64,000 nt of DNA, taken from positions 1 through 64,000 of the forward strand of contig JBBHKE010003449.1 of NCBI GenBank assembly GCA_037447655.1, read 5' to 3'. Shown here piece by piece: positions 9,571 to 21,309 of the stretch (position 1 is the stretch's first letter; the number at the start of each line of letters is the position of its first letter). The translations under genes and the position numbers were made by a program. This stretch comes from Zygnema cylindricum. Its lineage: Eukaryota; Streptophyta; Zygnematophyceae; Zygnematales; Zygnemataceae. The notes under the pieces are model-generated. The model was not told where the DNA came from and searched no databases. It worked only from the letters and a program-made list of their open reading frames with translations.

Positions 9571-11180
9571 ACCCCCCTTCGATTAAAGTATGGTTAGTCA
9601 CGAATACTGGCATATAAAATGTGATGATGAAATAAGGGGCGAAAAAGCGGTTTTGTGAGAAAATATGCAAGTTGAGAGCCGGTGGCACAATGGGAGAAAG
9701 AGGCAGTGCCATCAAGAATTTTATCACGCGTAAAATGAAGTCGGATATAAATATGCTTAGTACGGGTATGATGGATAGGTTTTTTCATAAGAGCTAATGC
9801 CCCTTGAAAATCACAAAAAATGGAGGTGGGAGAAGAGGGAGGAAAAGGGAGATCAGAAAGAAGGCGTCGGAACCAAACAACTGATTTTGTGGCGGTAGTG
9901 CTGGCCATATATTCCGCCTCCGTCGAGGAAAGAGCAATTGTGACTTGCTTGCGGGACGACCAAGAGACAAGGCCACCACCTAAATAAAAACATGCATAAA
10001 AAATGTAGCGACAATCGTCGAGTTGATTTGGAAAAACCAATAATGGAAGTGTGCGGAGAGATTGAAGAGGGGGAAGGCGAGGGAGGAGAAGGATGGGAAA
10101 AAAGTGAGATGAAGTTGCGTCGTTCCATGGAGGTATCAAAGGACAAGTTTGGCGGCTTGGAGATGGGTTTGAGTGGCACAATGCGAAAATTGAGACAAAA
10201 GGCAAACAACAATACAAATATCCGACCGTGTACCAAACATAGCATACATCAATTTTCCTATAATCGACTGATAAAGTGAGCTTATATCTCCTTGGGCATT
10301 CCCATCAAAGGACAATTTGGTGAGAGGGGTGTTGGGATCAAGGGGAGTAGGCACGGAATTGCAACGAGACATGTCAAAATGCTCAAGGAGATAAAAAATG
10401 TAATGCTCTTGACTCATTTTCAAAATGTGTGCTGACCTTTAACATAAAATAATGATGCCTAAGCAACAGTCAAGATCTCCTAAATCTGTCATAGGCCAAT
10501 AGGAAGAGAGAATGCCTTTGACCTGATGAATGGAGGACTTACTAGGACTTGCAAGAATTAAATCATCGACGTAAATAATAATGATGATTAATTGGTCACC
10601 TTTACCTCTAATATAAATTCCAGGATCTGCACTGATTTCCCTAAAACCTTATGTAATTAATGCTACAACAAGTGTCTAATGCCATACTCTAGGAGCAGGT
10701 TTAAGACCATAAACAAACTTACGTAAATAACATACAAGGGTTTTAGTTCTAGGGACAGCATAACCAGATAACTATTCCATAAAAATAACTTCTGGAAGAC
10801 TGTCGCGAAGAAAAGCAAGACTCTCGTGAAAAAAAGCAGCTTTAATGTCGAGTTGCTGTAACTCCCAATCATGAAGAGCTGCAAGGGACAAAATTGTACG
10901 GATGAGATGCAAGGGACAAAATTGTACGGATGGAGTTAAACTTTGCAACAGGGGCAAAAGTCTCATTGTAGTCAACGCCCTCTGTTTGTAAGTACCCTTT
11001 GGCGACGAGACATGCTTTATAACGGTCGACAGATCCATATGCCAGCCGTTTAATCTTAAAAACCCACTTGGAACCAATCGCACGCCGATTTGGTGGAAGA
11101 GTACAAAGTGTCCAAGTATTGTTGGACATTAATGCGTCGTACTCCTATGTAGCAGCTGTTGGTTTTAAAAGTTTTGTCCT
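9571..11180 (-). pseudogene. Degenerate Ty1/copia pol: reverse transcriptase and RNase H
   Basis: On the minus strand, 11,129-10,869 encodes the start of copia reverse transcriptase ([43 protein letters not shown]). The region 10,423-10,136 carries PTPLDPNTPL and YQSIIGKLMYA, and 10,217-9,594 carries the RNase H motif LSSTEAEYMAS and the C-terminal RTKHIYIRLHFTRD. Frames are broken repeatedly, including by a 28-bp tandem duplication at 10,881-10,936. Gag, protease and integrase are missing upstream of about 11,180. A dead 5'-truncated element. Confidence 0.85.
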
Positions 11181-12153
11181 CAGTACATAGGGTTGTGAGG
11201 AGGAAAATATGACTTAGAATATTTTAGGTCTAAGTCATATGTAGAACTTACCTTTTGTGGTGTGACAACAGTAGAAGAACTTGAGAGTGTACTGTGCGTC
11301 TACAAAGAAACGCGTGTGCGTCTACAAAGAAACGCGTCAGCACTTGTAGACAGTGTAGGTATTTCGGAATGGCACCAGCGCACACATACACATGTTGCAC
11401 ATCAAACGAGCGAATTCGGTGAATCAGACAGACGAAGACTTAACCGGACATCTGGGAAATATGTTTTATGAGATCGAATATGAATCATTGATGCAAACCG
11501 AGCCAAGAGACAAGATTGGAGTGGGGACCACTAGTGAAGAAGTGCTCTGTACGCACTCAAGAGTTTCGTACTACATTACCACAGTCGGCTGGACGTTTGT
11601 GACCAATGTTGATTAAGCACCAGTAACATCAATTGTACGGATTTTATTTGTAAATTATTGAAAAAACATTTATTTGTAGTCTAGCACATTAGTAAATAAT
11701 GTTTCATTGTTCATTTTTTGGCAAGTAGCAATTAGGGTTTTTAGAAGTACTATCGGTACAGTGATGTACAGTTTTGGTACTTTGTCGTATCACAGTACAG
11801 TAACATTATTCAAGGTGTTTACACCTAATTTGATAGTTAGTTGTAGACACTCACCCAGTGTATAAAGTTTGGGACTTAGTGAAATTTGATTATCCAGTTT
11901 TGAGAGAATGATAATCTAAGGGCAATTTTTGGGAAACTTCCAGGTGTTATGTCTTATGGTTTATTGGGTCATTTGGGTTGTAATTTTGGGAATTGACAAT
12001 ATGTAAAATGTTTAGCATCTTTGCCTAATTTGGTGTGAATTGGACCTTTGTGTTGGTTTTTGTAGTGAGTGTAAGACCGTTGTTTGACTTGATATTTGTT
12101 AGCTTTTACTTTAATCATGTCAACCTCTACAACTACTGCTGCAGCATGACCCT
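11181..12153. other. Region without supported gene
   Basis: No coding domain is visible. A 22-bp direct duplication (unit GTGCGTCTACAAAGAAACGC) occupies 11,294-11,338. ACAGTGATGTACAG and similar GTAC-rich words occur near 11,760. The sequence is otherwise unremarkable, though a possible 5' leader of the copia gag at 12,154 could lie in its right end. Confidence 0.4.
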
Positions 12154-12960
12154 GTGCCAGTGGTCATTAAACAACATATTATGGGCCTTTCCTCAAGGAT
12201 TCCTATCTTCAATGGACAAAAGTATGCTTACTGGGAGGATATGGTGGAATGGGAGGATATGGTGGAATTTTACTTTGAAACTGCAAATATATTAGATGTC
12301 TTGGATGGATCATTTGATGAAACGAATCTGACATGGACGAAGAAAAATTCACAGGCTCGAAACACTCTAAAACTATGTCTCTCAAAGAACTTGGTTATAT
12401 CACGTCTCAAGATGAAAAAGGCAATTGATATTTGGAAATCACTTAAGGCGTCTTATGAAAAGGTGAATGTTCAAGAGGTACTTCTTTTGGCAGGAAAAAT
12501 TTGGGATTACAAATACTCGGCGTGGAACAATGGCAAAATTTACATATGATTTTCGCATTCTTATCGATGCAATTTCCGCAACTCCCAAACGTCCCAACCC
12601 TGAAGTCAAACAACATGATAAATCCATTGACACTTTGTTAGTAACCTTATATTGAAATGAAACACGCAGCCAGCGCAATGTATACAGAGGCTTTGCCGCT
12701 TGAAAGAAAATTTTAATATAATCAGTCTATAAATTAGTTTAATCAGCAAAGGATTCATTTTAATCAGAATCAGTGTCAGTTTAAACATTTTAATGAAGGC
12801 CAAAATAGACAGTCTTCTACTGCATGTTTTTTTTATTTTGAAAGAGGTCATGGATACAGATACTGTCCTAAGCTTAAAAAGGCAAATGAAATAGGTTTAT
12901 ACGAGCCTGGTTGGCAGCGAATTAATTTAACAAGGGCTTTTAAAGACGCGACCAACTTCA
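12154..12960 (+). pseudogene. Copia gag fragment (UBN2-type) with decayed zinc knuckle
   Basis: The plus strand encodes LSSRIPIFNGQKYAYWEDMV, then DVLDGSFDE and ARNTLKLCLSKNLVISRL, the usual N-terminal gag pattern of copia elements. An 18-bp tandem duplication at 12,235-12,270 repeats WEDMVE in frame. The frame breaks near 12,530. A relic of the CCHC knuckle is visible around 12,820-12,880 (CFYFERGHGYRYCP, where one cysteine of the canonical spacing has been lost). The downstream protease half of a plus-strand copia appears at 16,125, so about 3.2 kb of foreign sequence may separate two halves of one element. Confidence 0.75.
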
Positions 12961-13219
12961 TTTGTCTAGAATCTATTCAAAACGGCTATGGACCATCCAG
13001 TAAAACATGAATACACAACAACCCCGTAAGAGAGATTGCAAAGAATTGATTTTGCCATTTTCTCAGCATTTTGCCACCCATGATGGAAACCAAAAGACAG
13101 CCCAGGCTTCTAAAATATTCTCAAACACTTTCTTGTTGATACCATTAAGACTCGTCTTTTTCGCGACAGCTAATAATACTTTGGGTAGAAGCTCGACAAA
13201 AGCTAAAAACTACATTCAG

Positions 13220-13651
13220 TTAATCTTGGAAACCTAAAAAGTAAAAAACTTGAAGACTCAAGCAACAAGCAGTATAATATTTCAAAAGAAGCAGTGCTAA
13301 CAGTGCACCATCGAAGAATTTGCCAAAGGGATTTGGCAGTTCAGGCTGGCTTAATAAAGCTGCTTTGTGCTGCCCTTCGGATTCAGTGTATCTTGCAACG
13401 TATGTCTTTCGAATATTCCGGCTTCCATTAGAGCATTCACTGCATTTTGGACCGTATTTCTTCTGAATACTCCGACTTCCAATCCAACAATTGTCTTTTC
13501 TAATTTGTTTTGAGCTTTTGCAAACAGGCGGATTAACTGTCTTCCATGCTTGATATTGCACAAGCGAATTTCGGTTGAGAGAAGCATTTGGGAAAGCACA
13601 ATTCCCTTTGTAAAGAAAGTCACTGCGTAAAGAAACTCCACTAAAAGCCAT
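13220..13651 (-). other. Unrecognised minus-strand frame with a 20-residue internal repeat
   Basis: A minus-strand open frame contains two related stretches, VGVFRRNTVQNAVNALM and AGIFERHTLQDTLN, that look like an internal repeat. I do not recognise the family, and splice boundaries are not visible. It lies between the copia gag fragment and the MATE exon and could be another captured gene fragment. Confidence 0.25.
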
Positions 13652-14074
13652 TAAGATAATAGAATACTCCTGATGAGCTAAAGGCTAGCCAACTCCTGGC
13701 ATCATGTACCCTCAAAAACGAGCAATGACTTTGGTTTCCACTATCGCAACACAAAAAAAACTTCAATCCTACTCCGGATTCGTAAACACACTTTGCCACG
13801 GGAAGAGTGGTCACAAAAGCTTCAAAAAAGTGCTTGGTAAAAGGTAATGTTCAAAGCGTCAAAACCAATCGAACCGACCAACAAGCTTCAAAGAAAAAAT
13901 GCTTTCCGATTTTTACTTTTCGCTTTGTCGTTTTAGCGACAAAGCATTGCCATCCCGCCGCCACGTGGCACTGTTTCAAGGCAGCAATCGTATTGTACAT
14001 AGTGCCTTTTTTGATTGCTAAATTTTATGTTTCAAGCATAAAACAACAAGCTCGCAATTGTTTTTGTATTGCAG

Positions 14075-14244
14075 GCCCTGAGCTGGCAGTGGTTGGTTTG
14101 TCAAGTTCCATTTTCAATCTTGTTTCAAAGATATTTGATTTCCCTCTTCTCAACATTACAACTTCTTTTGTAGCGGAGGATGAGGAGGCAGCTGAAGCTC
14201 AACGGAAGGCTTTTGGCAATAAGTTTATTGATACCGACGCCTAA
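14075..14244 (+). pseudogene. MATE transporter exon (DTX44-like), plus-strand piece
   Basis: After the acceptor TTTTTGTATTGCAG (ending 14,074) the frame reads PELAVVGLSSSIFNLVSKIF then PLLNITTSFVAEDEEA, the highly characteristic MATE segment after the first membrane helix, closest to the plastid-type DTX44/DTX45 branch. Exon phase (split glycine codon, G + GC) matches the donor of the minus-strand piece at 15,541, so the two were once consecutive exons. The right boundary is not certain, and the frame stops at 14,244. No further MATE exons are visible, so this is a rearranged fragment. Confidence 0.8.
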
Positions 14245-15540
14245 TAATGGGCACAGTAGTGGTCCATTAAGTGTGTCTATCTTGTCGCTTAGTGAAAAAT
14301 TAAATATGTTGGAATTGGAAAATGTTGTGATAAGGTGAAGGTTATGAGTCACTTTTTCAAGCCAAAGGAACTGTTAAAGAGGGACGATAGTAGCATGTGG
14401 TACATCCGCGCTTTGTATATAGGCAAAAACATGGGCCTAAGTTCTTTAAAACGCAGAAGTTCAAAATTCAAACTTCTAGGTTGAACATGCAATTTTTATG
14501 AACACACTTGAAGCAAAGAGTTTTATTATGGATTTGCATGTTTGCTATGATATAGAAAAACATTTCCGTTTGGACCAATAACTGGGGTTTGGACTTAGTT
14601 TGGGCCAGTTAACCACAACTTGATGTTAACTACAGTTGCATGTCGATTTTTATATCACTGGATGTTGTACTTTGATTCAACAACTTTTGATTCGATATTG
14701 AGACCTGCTCTTGCCAACCGAATCCAGTACATCATTCTCATGGACCTTTGCCAGAACATGAAAGGAACCATCGCCAACGTTAGAGTAAAACCGATTTTCA
14801 ACATGAGGTGTTAGTTTTGCAAAATTAAATCATTTAAGACTATTTGCAATTTGGAAACGGTGCAGCTCTCATGAGTTTTAATCTTCTTTTTCAATGTTCA
14901 TGATTCCCGACCTATTGTCAATCCTATTTACGTGATTCCATTTGCAAATTTTTTGTCCAAAAGGGACAGCTGGTTCCAAACATATTGCTTAAACATAGTC
15001 ATTGTAATTTCTTTACAATTGTGATGTTAACGGGGCTATCTTAGATAAGTCCAGCGTGATGCTAGAGATAGGTACATGGATACCAATGCAGGTCTATTGG
15101 GTTTATCTTAATCGATCTATATTTCAGATAGGTGAACCTGTATATAACCCAAAGTCTCTATTGTCATTGACAAAGAAATGCTATTGGTGCTTTTGCTCTG
15201 GTTATGATTGGACATGAAGTCTATTGCTTCTCTGCAATGTGTTATCAATGTTTCAACATTCCGATGTAATTTGTTTCTCGGTATTGTTAAACTTGAAGGC
15301 AGGTGTAGTTTGCCAATATGCCTCAAATCTGACCCACAACAAACTGGACGTCAAACAGACCATCCAAAGAGAGTGACGATAAGCTAAGGAGGATCTTTTT
15401 ATAACAATTGATAGAGCATGCATGGACTTGCTATCAAGACCCAGTTGTGTTCACAATAACATATTACCAACAAACAAGTCTAACTGGTGTGACAGACAAA
15501 TAGCGTCCGTTTTACGCTGGCAACCTTAACCCAAAAATAC
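14245..15540. other. Spacer between oppositely oriented MATE exons
   Basis: No coding domain is recognised. If the two MATE exons come from one gene, this stretch holds intron-derived sequence plus an inversion breakpoint. The minus-strand exon donor reads ATAG|GTATTTTTGG on the minus strand at 15,541/15,540. Confidence 0.45.
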
Positions 15541-15745
15541 CTATTTGAGCAATAAAATATGTATCGGTGAGAGAGGCAATCGGGTCAGCTGCCAAAGCCA
15601 AGAAAGCTGGCAAGGCGATCGCAGCCATTTCAATGCCCAGGTCATCTCCGTCAAAGACAGTGCTGGAACCCCATTTCAATGACCCATCCAAATCAATACA
15701 CCTTAGCCTCTTGTGCTTTTGTTCACCTTTGACGGGTAAGGACAA
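15541..15745 (-). pseudogene. MATE transporter exon (DTX44-like), minus-strand piece
   Basis: The minus strand encodes DLGIEMAAIALPAFLALAADPIASLTDTYFIAQIG, of which the stretch IALPAFLALAADPIASLTDT is the hallmark first helix of plant plastid-type MATE carriers. It ends at a donor (G|GTATTT) in the phase needed by the exon at 14,075 on the other strand. The leader (LDGSLKWGSSTVFDGDD) may be the end of the N-terminal region. The orientation opposite to its next exon makes this a broken gene. Confidence 0.8.
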
Positions 15746-16124
15746 AAAATCGACAAAAAGAGGAGAACATGCCGAAACCCCAGTTAAGTAATTTATGGAT
15801 AACTTAACGCAACTTAAACCATCTTAGTCCGCAAAAACATCTACACTTTTTTGAACTTGCCTCTGTAAATATCAAGAGGCGAAGAATAAGCCGGTGAATA
15901 ATCTGTGCCCCACTTGCTTAAACTTTCATTTACGCTAGCCATCTGGAGAGACCAAATCGTCAATTTTCCATGGGACCATTAATGTCAACCGCTTGTTTGA
16001 ATGAATGGAAGATAAGTAACCATCCTTGAAACAATGGCAGTCTTCGTCAATTGAACCATAAGGTCAGAGATTCCCATTAATGCCGCTGTCAGTTACAAAA
16101 TAATGCACTGTTTTTTACTTTTGC
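15746..16124. other. Region without supported gene
   Basis: No recognisable domain or RNA gene. The right end, TTTTACTTTTGCAAG, runs straight into an in-frame copia protease segment and probably marks the junction of the copia's downstream half. Confidence 0.4.
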
Positions 16125-16892
16125 AAGCCAAGAGGATGAGTCTCTCAGCTTCAATGAGCAGGAAGAGTCGCAGTTATTTGCTACGGCGGCAGCAATGGAG
16201 GGCCCAAAGAACGACGGATGGATCATGAACACCGCGGCATCGGCCCACATGTGTTGGAACAAGGCGTTTTTTACAAATCTAAAACCTACACTTGAAAGGA
16301 ATATCTACTATGCCCATGGCATGAGTGTCCAGAAAAATGCTCAAGGTGATGTCTCTTTGCTAGTTGATGTGGGGGGGAAATCAGTTGAAAGGACTCTTCA
16401 TAAGGTTTTGTATGATCCAAACTTTATATTCCAAACTTTAAGAAAAAACTGTTTTCTAAGTCTTTGATTGAAAGCAAAGGTTTTGAAGTCACCCTTAAAG
16501 GGGGTAGGCAGGTTTTTAGCAAGTTAGGCAAAGTGGCAGTTACAGGAAGATGCAAACAAAATGTACCGCATAGATATGGCTGAATGTAAACAAAATGATG
16601 TTCTCTACTCGAGTGTTATGTCTGAAAATGAGGTATGGCACAAGAGATTAGGACATATACACTATGATAGCTTGAAAAAGATGGTAAATGCGGGCAAAGT
16701 AGAAGGTGTTTCTTTCACAGAACAGCAAGTTAAAACTTGTGATGGCTGCTCTTAAGGAAAAATACACAAGCCACCTTTTCCACAGGAATCAGAACACTGT
16801 TCAGAAAAATTGTTAAAGCTAATCCATTTTGACGTTCTCGGACCCGCTCTGATGCCATCTGCTGGAGCGGTACGCTTTATGGTCACATTTAC
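16125..16892 (+). pseudogene. Copia protease, GAG-pre-integrase and start of integrase
   Basis: The frame is open from 16,125 (SQEDESLSFNEQEESQ) through GWIMNTAASAHMC, a decayed form of the aspartic protease motif W-x-DTGASxH in which the catalytic Asp is Asn. After a frame break, 16,561-16,755 encodes VWHKRLGHIHYDSLKKM and KTCDGCS, the GAG-pre-integrase zinc region. Around 16,820-16,892, LIHFDVLGPALMPSAGAVRF is the start of integrase. The element is then truncated. Confidence 0.85.
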
Positions 16893-17202
16893 TGGTACGA
16901 AATGATTAATTAATTTAGTGTTTGTACTTTAGGCCAACCCTAAAGGTAAAGTAATGTCTGATTTCTTAAGATCGTGTTAGTGCGCCTTAACTATTATCCC
17001 ATTGGTCGTGATAAGTGTGCGCGCGCGGATCCAGGCATAAGGCGTGCCGACACAGCAGATCTTTGCTATACGGTGCAAATACAATCGGACAGATTCCTTT
17101 TAGTGCGTTTCGTAACGCGTACAAAAGAAATTGAACATGGATTGACTATTTGTCACCCTAAAGTTAGCGGAGAATGCAGGGAATACTCCGAAAGGCCCAA
17201 AA

Positions 17203-17260
17203 TAGTGTTGTGTATCGATAGCCTTTTACCGATATGTACCTTTTTTTGACCTACCGATAA
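17203..17260. repeat. End fragment of hAT family 1
   Basis: TAGTGTTGTGTATCG at 17,203 followed by TTTTACCGATATG matches the left terminus of the hAT elements at 42,027 and 56,673. The body is lost. Confidence 0.6.
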
Positions 17261-19778
17261 TTGATATTTATATGTTCGTAGTTCATACGTACGTTTCCTT
17301 ATTCCATACTGAAATTTCAGTAGCCCGACGAAAAATTTCTCCGCAAGGGAAGGAGAGTGGGGAAGGGGAGAGCGAGAGGGAGACGGAGAGGGAGAGGGAG
17401 AGGGCGGTAGCGTACGGTACGGAGAAGTAACCGTTGTACCGATTCTAAAGCTGTGTTTGGTGGAGCTTTTGAATTTGTTTCATGGGGGGGTATGTTTGGG
17501 GGATAGGGGGAAGGGGTGGTTTGGGGGGAGATGGTTGGAGGGAGAGGACTGGGGGGAGAGAGGTGGATAATGAGGCGGAAGAAGCCGAGATGGGGAAGGA
17601 AGGGGAGGGGAAGGAAAGGGGAGGGGGAAGGAAGGGGATGGGGAAGGGGGAAATGGAGGATAGGGAAGTAGGGGGAGGAGAAGGGGCGAGAGGGGAAATG
17701 GGGGGTGGGGAGGGTAGGAGTGTCAGCAGGTCCCACGCAAGGCAGCGAAGATAGATGAGGGTGGAATGGGGGGGGAGGGAGAGGGGCGGCGGGGAAATAG
17801 AGCTTTTGGGGGGAGGTGGGATGATGAGGGAGGAGAGAATGGGAAGCATTAGGGACACCGGCCTGCCGTAGCGGAGGCAGCCAGGGCGTAGGGGTAGGAG
17901 AATGGGAGGGGTAAGAGTAGAGATAGAGAAAGAGGTTAGGGTAGGGGTAGAGGAAGGGATAGGTAGGCAAGGGTAGGGTTGGGGCTCGACGTACGGATAG
18001 GGGTACAGGTAGGGGTAGAGGTAGAGAGGTAGGGTCAGGGGGTAAACCTACGGCAGCATTAGCTACTAAAAAATAAATAATTGCATAGGCACAAAGAAAA
18101 AAATAAAATGTGAAGTTACAAATGAATAAACAGTCAAAGGAAATAAAAGAAAAAAAATAAAAAACGAACGCCATGTTGTAAGGATTTGTGACAATAATTC
18201 CAGAAAAATGAATTCGCCATAGTAACCTTCAGGAAAAAAAATAACAACAACAAAAAAAAAAAAACATTTAAAAAATATATGTATAGGATTAGGGTGGGGG
18301 GGGAAGAGGGAGTGAGGGGAAGGGGAAGGGAGAGAGGGGAAGGGGAAGCGAGAGGGGAAGGGAGATAGGGAAAGGAGAAAGGAGAGATGGGAGCGGGAAT
18401 GGAGTGAGGGGAGGGGGAAGGTAGAGGGGGAAGGGGGGGGAGGAGGAAGGGAGAGAGCGGAAGGAGAACGGAGAGAGGGGAAAGGAAAGAGAGAGAGACG
18501 CAAGGGGGGGGGGGGGGCAGGGAAAGAAACTAGTGGGCGTAAGAGAGGAGCAGGGTGGGGGAGAAGCGAGGGTCTTCCACCCTCTCTGAGAAGGGTGGGA
18601 GAGGGGAGGGGAGGAGGGAGAGGGGAGGACAGGGAGGGGGAAGGGGGAAGGGAGAAGGGGAAGGATGGTAGGGGGCGTGAGATGGGAAAAGAGGAGTGGT
18701 AAAAAGGAGTTATTTTCTGTTTTTTTTTTTTTTTTTTAGATGTAGTTGTTTTTGAGAATATTAGGGAGGAAAATAATTCTATTTGGAAAAAAAAAAGTAT
18801 CTCTGGTTCCAATAGGGCAACTTTGAGGGACTGGGGAGAGGAGCGGAAGGGAGGGAAGGGAGAGGAGGGGGAGGGGGGAGAGGTCGGCGGGGGATGGGAG
18901 GGTAGGGGTGGGTGAATACTTTCTGTAACATCAAATTAGAAAGGAAGGAAAATTTGTAATTTTATGATTTTTTTTTTTTTAATCATATGTATGGTGGAGG
19001 GAGGAGGGTACAATCCCCTCCCTTTCCCTTTCTATACATTTATTTGTATGTCTATATTACGTACGTTATTGACATTTAAGGGGTTGAGAGGGCGAGAGGG
19101 GGGTGGGGGGAGAGAGGGAAAGGGAGAGGGAGAGGGTGTACTTTATGTTGAGAGAGTGTAGAGGCCTTTGAGGACTCAAAGGTGGAAGAGGAGGGGAGTG
19201 GGAAGAGGATAATTCTCGTCCCTTCCCTCCCTCTCTTCCCTTCCTCTCCTCCCTCCCTCTCCTCCCTCCCTCTCCTCCCTCCCTCTACCTTCAAAAACCC
19301 CTTGGTAGACTTCGAAGAGGGAGTCCATGGGGACGAGAGAGGAGGAGAGAGGGCGCTCATCCGCTTCCCCATTCCCTGAAAGCCAGCCATGACCTTTTCT
19401 CTGTACTTTTTACTATACCTTTTTTTGTCTTTTTCCCGCTTGCTAGTACTTGCTATTTCGAGATGTACGGACTCTTTCGATCTTGTCGGCGCGCTTACTC
19501 TGCTATCGCTGCCGTACTGTACGAAAACATTTTGGGCGGCAGGTCAACAGGTCTACTGGTCAAATACTACTCTCCTTCCTTGTTGGTCGGTGGCCAATGA
19601 CGTCCTTGCGTTACGGATACGCAATGAAGTTTTTTGGACGTATCTGTACTTTGTTACCTTTCGCCAGGCTGTAAGTGTCGGCTAGAGTCTCCTCTCTTTC
19701 GACCACTCGACTCACTCAAACTGTTGTCGGTGCAGTAGGTTTTAAACTTTACCTTTTACTGTGCCACGTATTCAGTTA

Positions 19779-19993
19779 CAACCGCGAATCGTTATTAGCG
19801 TCAAGGTTTTTTGCCACTTAAAACATATTTTCTCCGTACATTTTCTCAATTCTCAATTTTAGACCGCCAGTCGGAAGCTGAGAATGTCACCTTTCAATCG
19901 CGACCGTCATATCTAGAATCAGACAAGTGTGTACGGAGAAAGTATGTTTTAAGTGGCGAAAAGAGCCTTGACGCTAATAACGATTCGCGGTTG
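19779..19993. mobile_element. Palindromic TA-target MITE in unit A
   Basis: Begins CAACCGCGAATCGTTATTAG and ends with its reverse complement, flanked by TA on both sides. The two halves are complementary over most of their length. The same element sits at the same place in unit B (30,560-30,741) but is absent from unit C near 38,228. Confidence 0.75.
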
Positions 19994-21160
19994 TAATATT
20001 CATCTTTTTTGGGCGGTGTTATGAATCGGACTAAAGAGGACTGTAAGGTCTGTAAGGACGAAATCTAAACCGTTGAATGAGATCTGCAGTCGGTGACCGA
20101 TGCCGCTCATGTCGACACTTCATTCGCTTGGGTCCACGTGACAGTACAATGGACAATTTAGTAACATCCTAGGGCACCAACATGATCTTAAGGAGTCAGA
20201 CTTTACCGTAAGTTGGCCAAACGTAAGAAAACGTACGACATATGTCCATGTGTAGGTGTCAAACCGTCACCGACAACGACGCAGTAAATCTCCAGTTTGA
20301 ACTTTAAAGTTTGAAATGCCACGGCCTGTACCGTACTCCATCGCACCGACAATATCTTGACTAGAAGGACTCCAGTCTAAAACAAGTCCAGAAAAATGTT
20401 GACTGTTTTCGAGAGTCAACGAGCTTTTTCGCAACAAAGGTTTCCGATTTCTATGCGACTACCATCAAAAGGAATGACCGTCAGATTTTGAGTGCTTGCT
20501 ACGTAAAAAGCATCCAACGGTTGATCACAAAAGGTAAATGCATTTGAGTTTTGACTACCGAATAATATCTTCTGTAGTACAATACATTTGGTACAGTACT
20601 ATACTGTACTATACTGTACTGCTTCTTCCGTAACGTACAATAAATGTACGAACATTGCCCCCAATCTCAGCCCTAATTTCCTTCCTTCCTGTCAAGTCTG
20701 TCACCAGCCCGCCTATCTTCCTTCTCCTTTCCCCTCTCCCCTCCCCGTCTTCCCTACTCTCCTAAAATCCTCCCGCCGACCAGTCTTCTCTGTTTCATTT
20801 CTTCCAGTGAATCCGTAATATCCGCAATATCCGTATAATCTGTAAAATTGCTGGCATCACCTCATATTGGATGACTGATTGTTACATTGCGTTCTCTTTG
20901 ACCAAAACTCAGTATTCTGATACCCTCACCAAAGCTCATTTCCCCACCGAACCTCCTCACTTGAATCTGTCCTTTCTCCTGTAATTAAGTGTTTCCTTTT
21001 TGGAGGAAAGATTTCTTCAAAAATACGTCTATTTTCCGCAAGAATGTGGTGTGCTTGCTGTACTCTATGTTATACTCTAGTTTAGCAAAATGAAACGTTT
21101 ACTACTGCCTAGACAAACATGCATAGTAGAACTAAATTGAAAAATACTAAGTATTGATCT

Positions 21161-21210
21161 GCCTTCGAGTATATATACTTTTCATAACAAGGACAGAGAC
21201 GCCTTCGAGT
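21161..21210 (+). promoter_or_regulatory. TATA box between direct repeats upstream of pseudokinase copy A
   Basis: TATATATA at 21,170-21,177 lies 133 bp before the ATG at 21,310. It sits between two exact GCCTTCGAGT repeats (21,161 and 21,201). The same layout occurs in unit B, with TATATATA near 31,879. That it is the functional core promoter is inference from position and conservation. Confidence 0.5.
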
Positions 21211-21309
21211 TCAAGAGGGTGTAAGTAAATCCAGCCAATCAAGACTGCGAAATTAGGGTTTCTTAGCTGTGCTGCTGCAGATACCCATGTGCTGCTCGCC
21301 TCATACTCC

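Noticed and set aside
17317-18812. Long Pro/Ser/Leu-rich open frames on the minus strand
   Set aside because: They run through purine-only tracts where stop codons are rare by composition; the frames are not conserved between units A, B and C.
19389-19685. Possible short protein in the conserved upstream block (also 30,081-30,527 and 37,837-38,171)
   Set aside because: The block is conserved among units but the reading frame is not; indels shift frames between copies, so it behaves as noncoding DNA.
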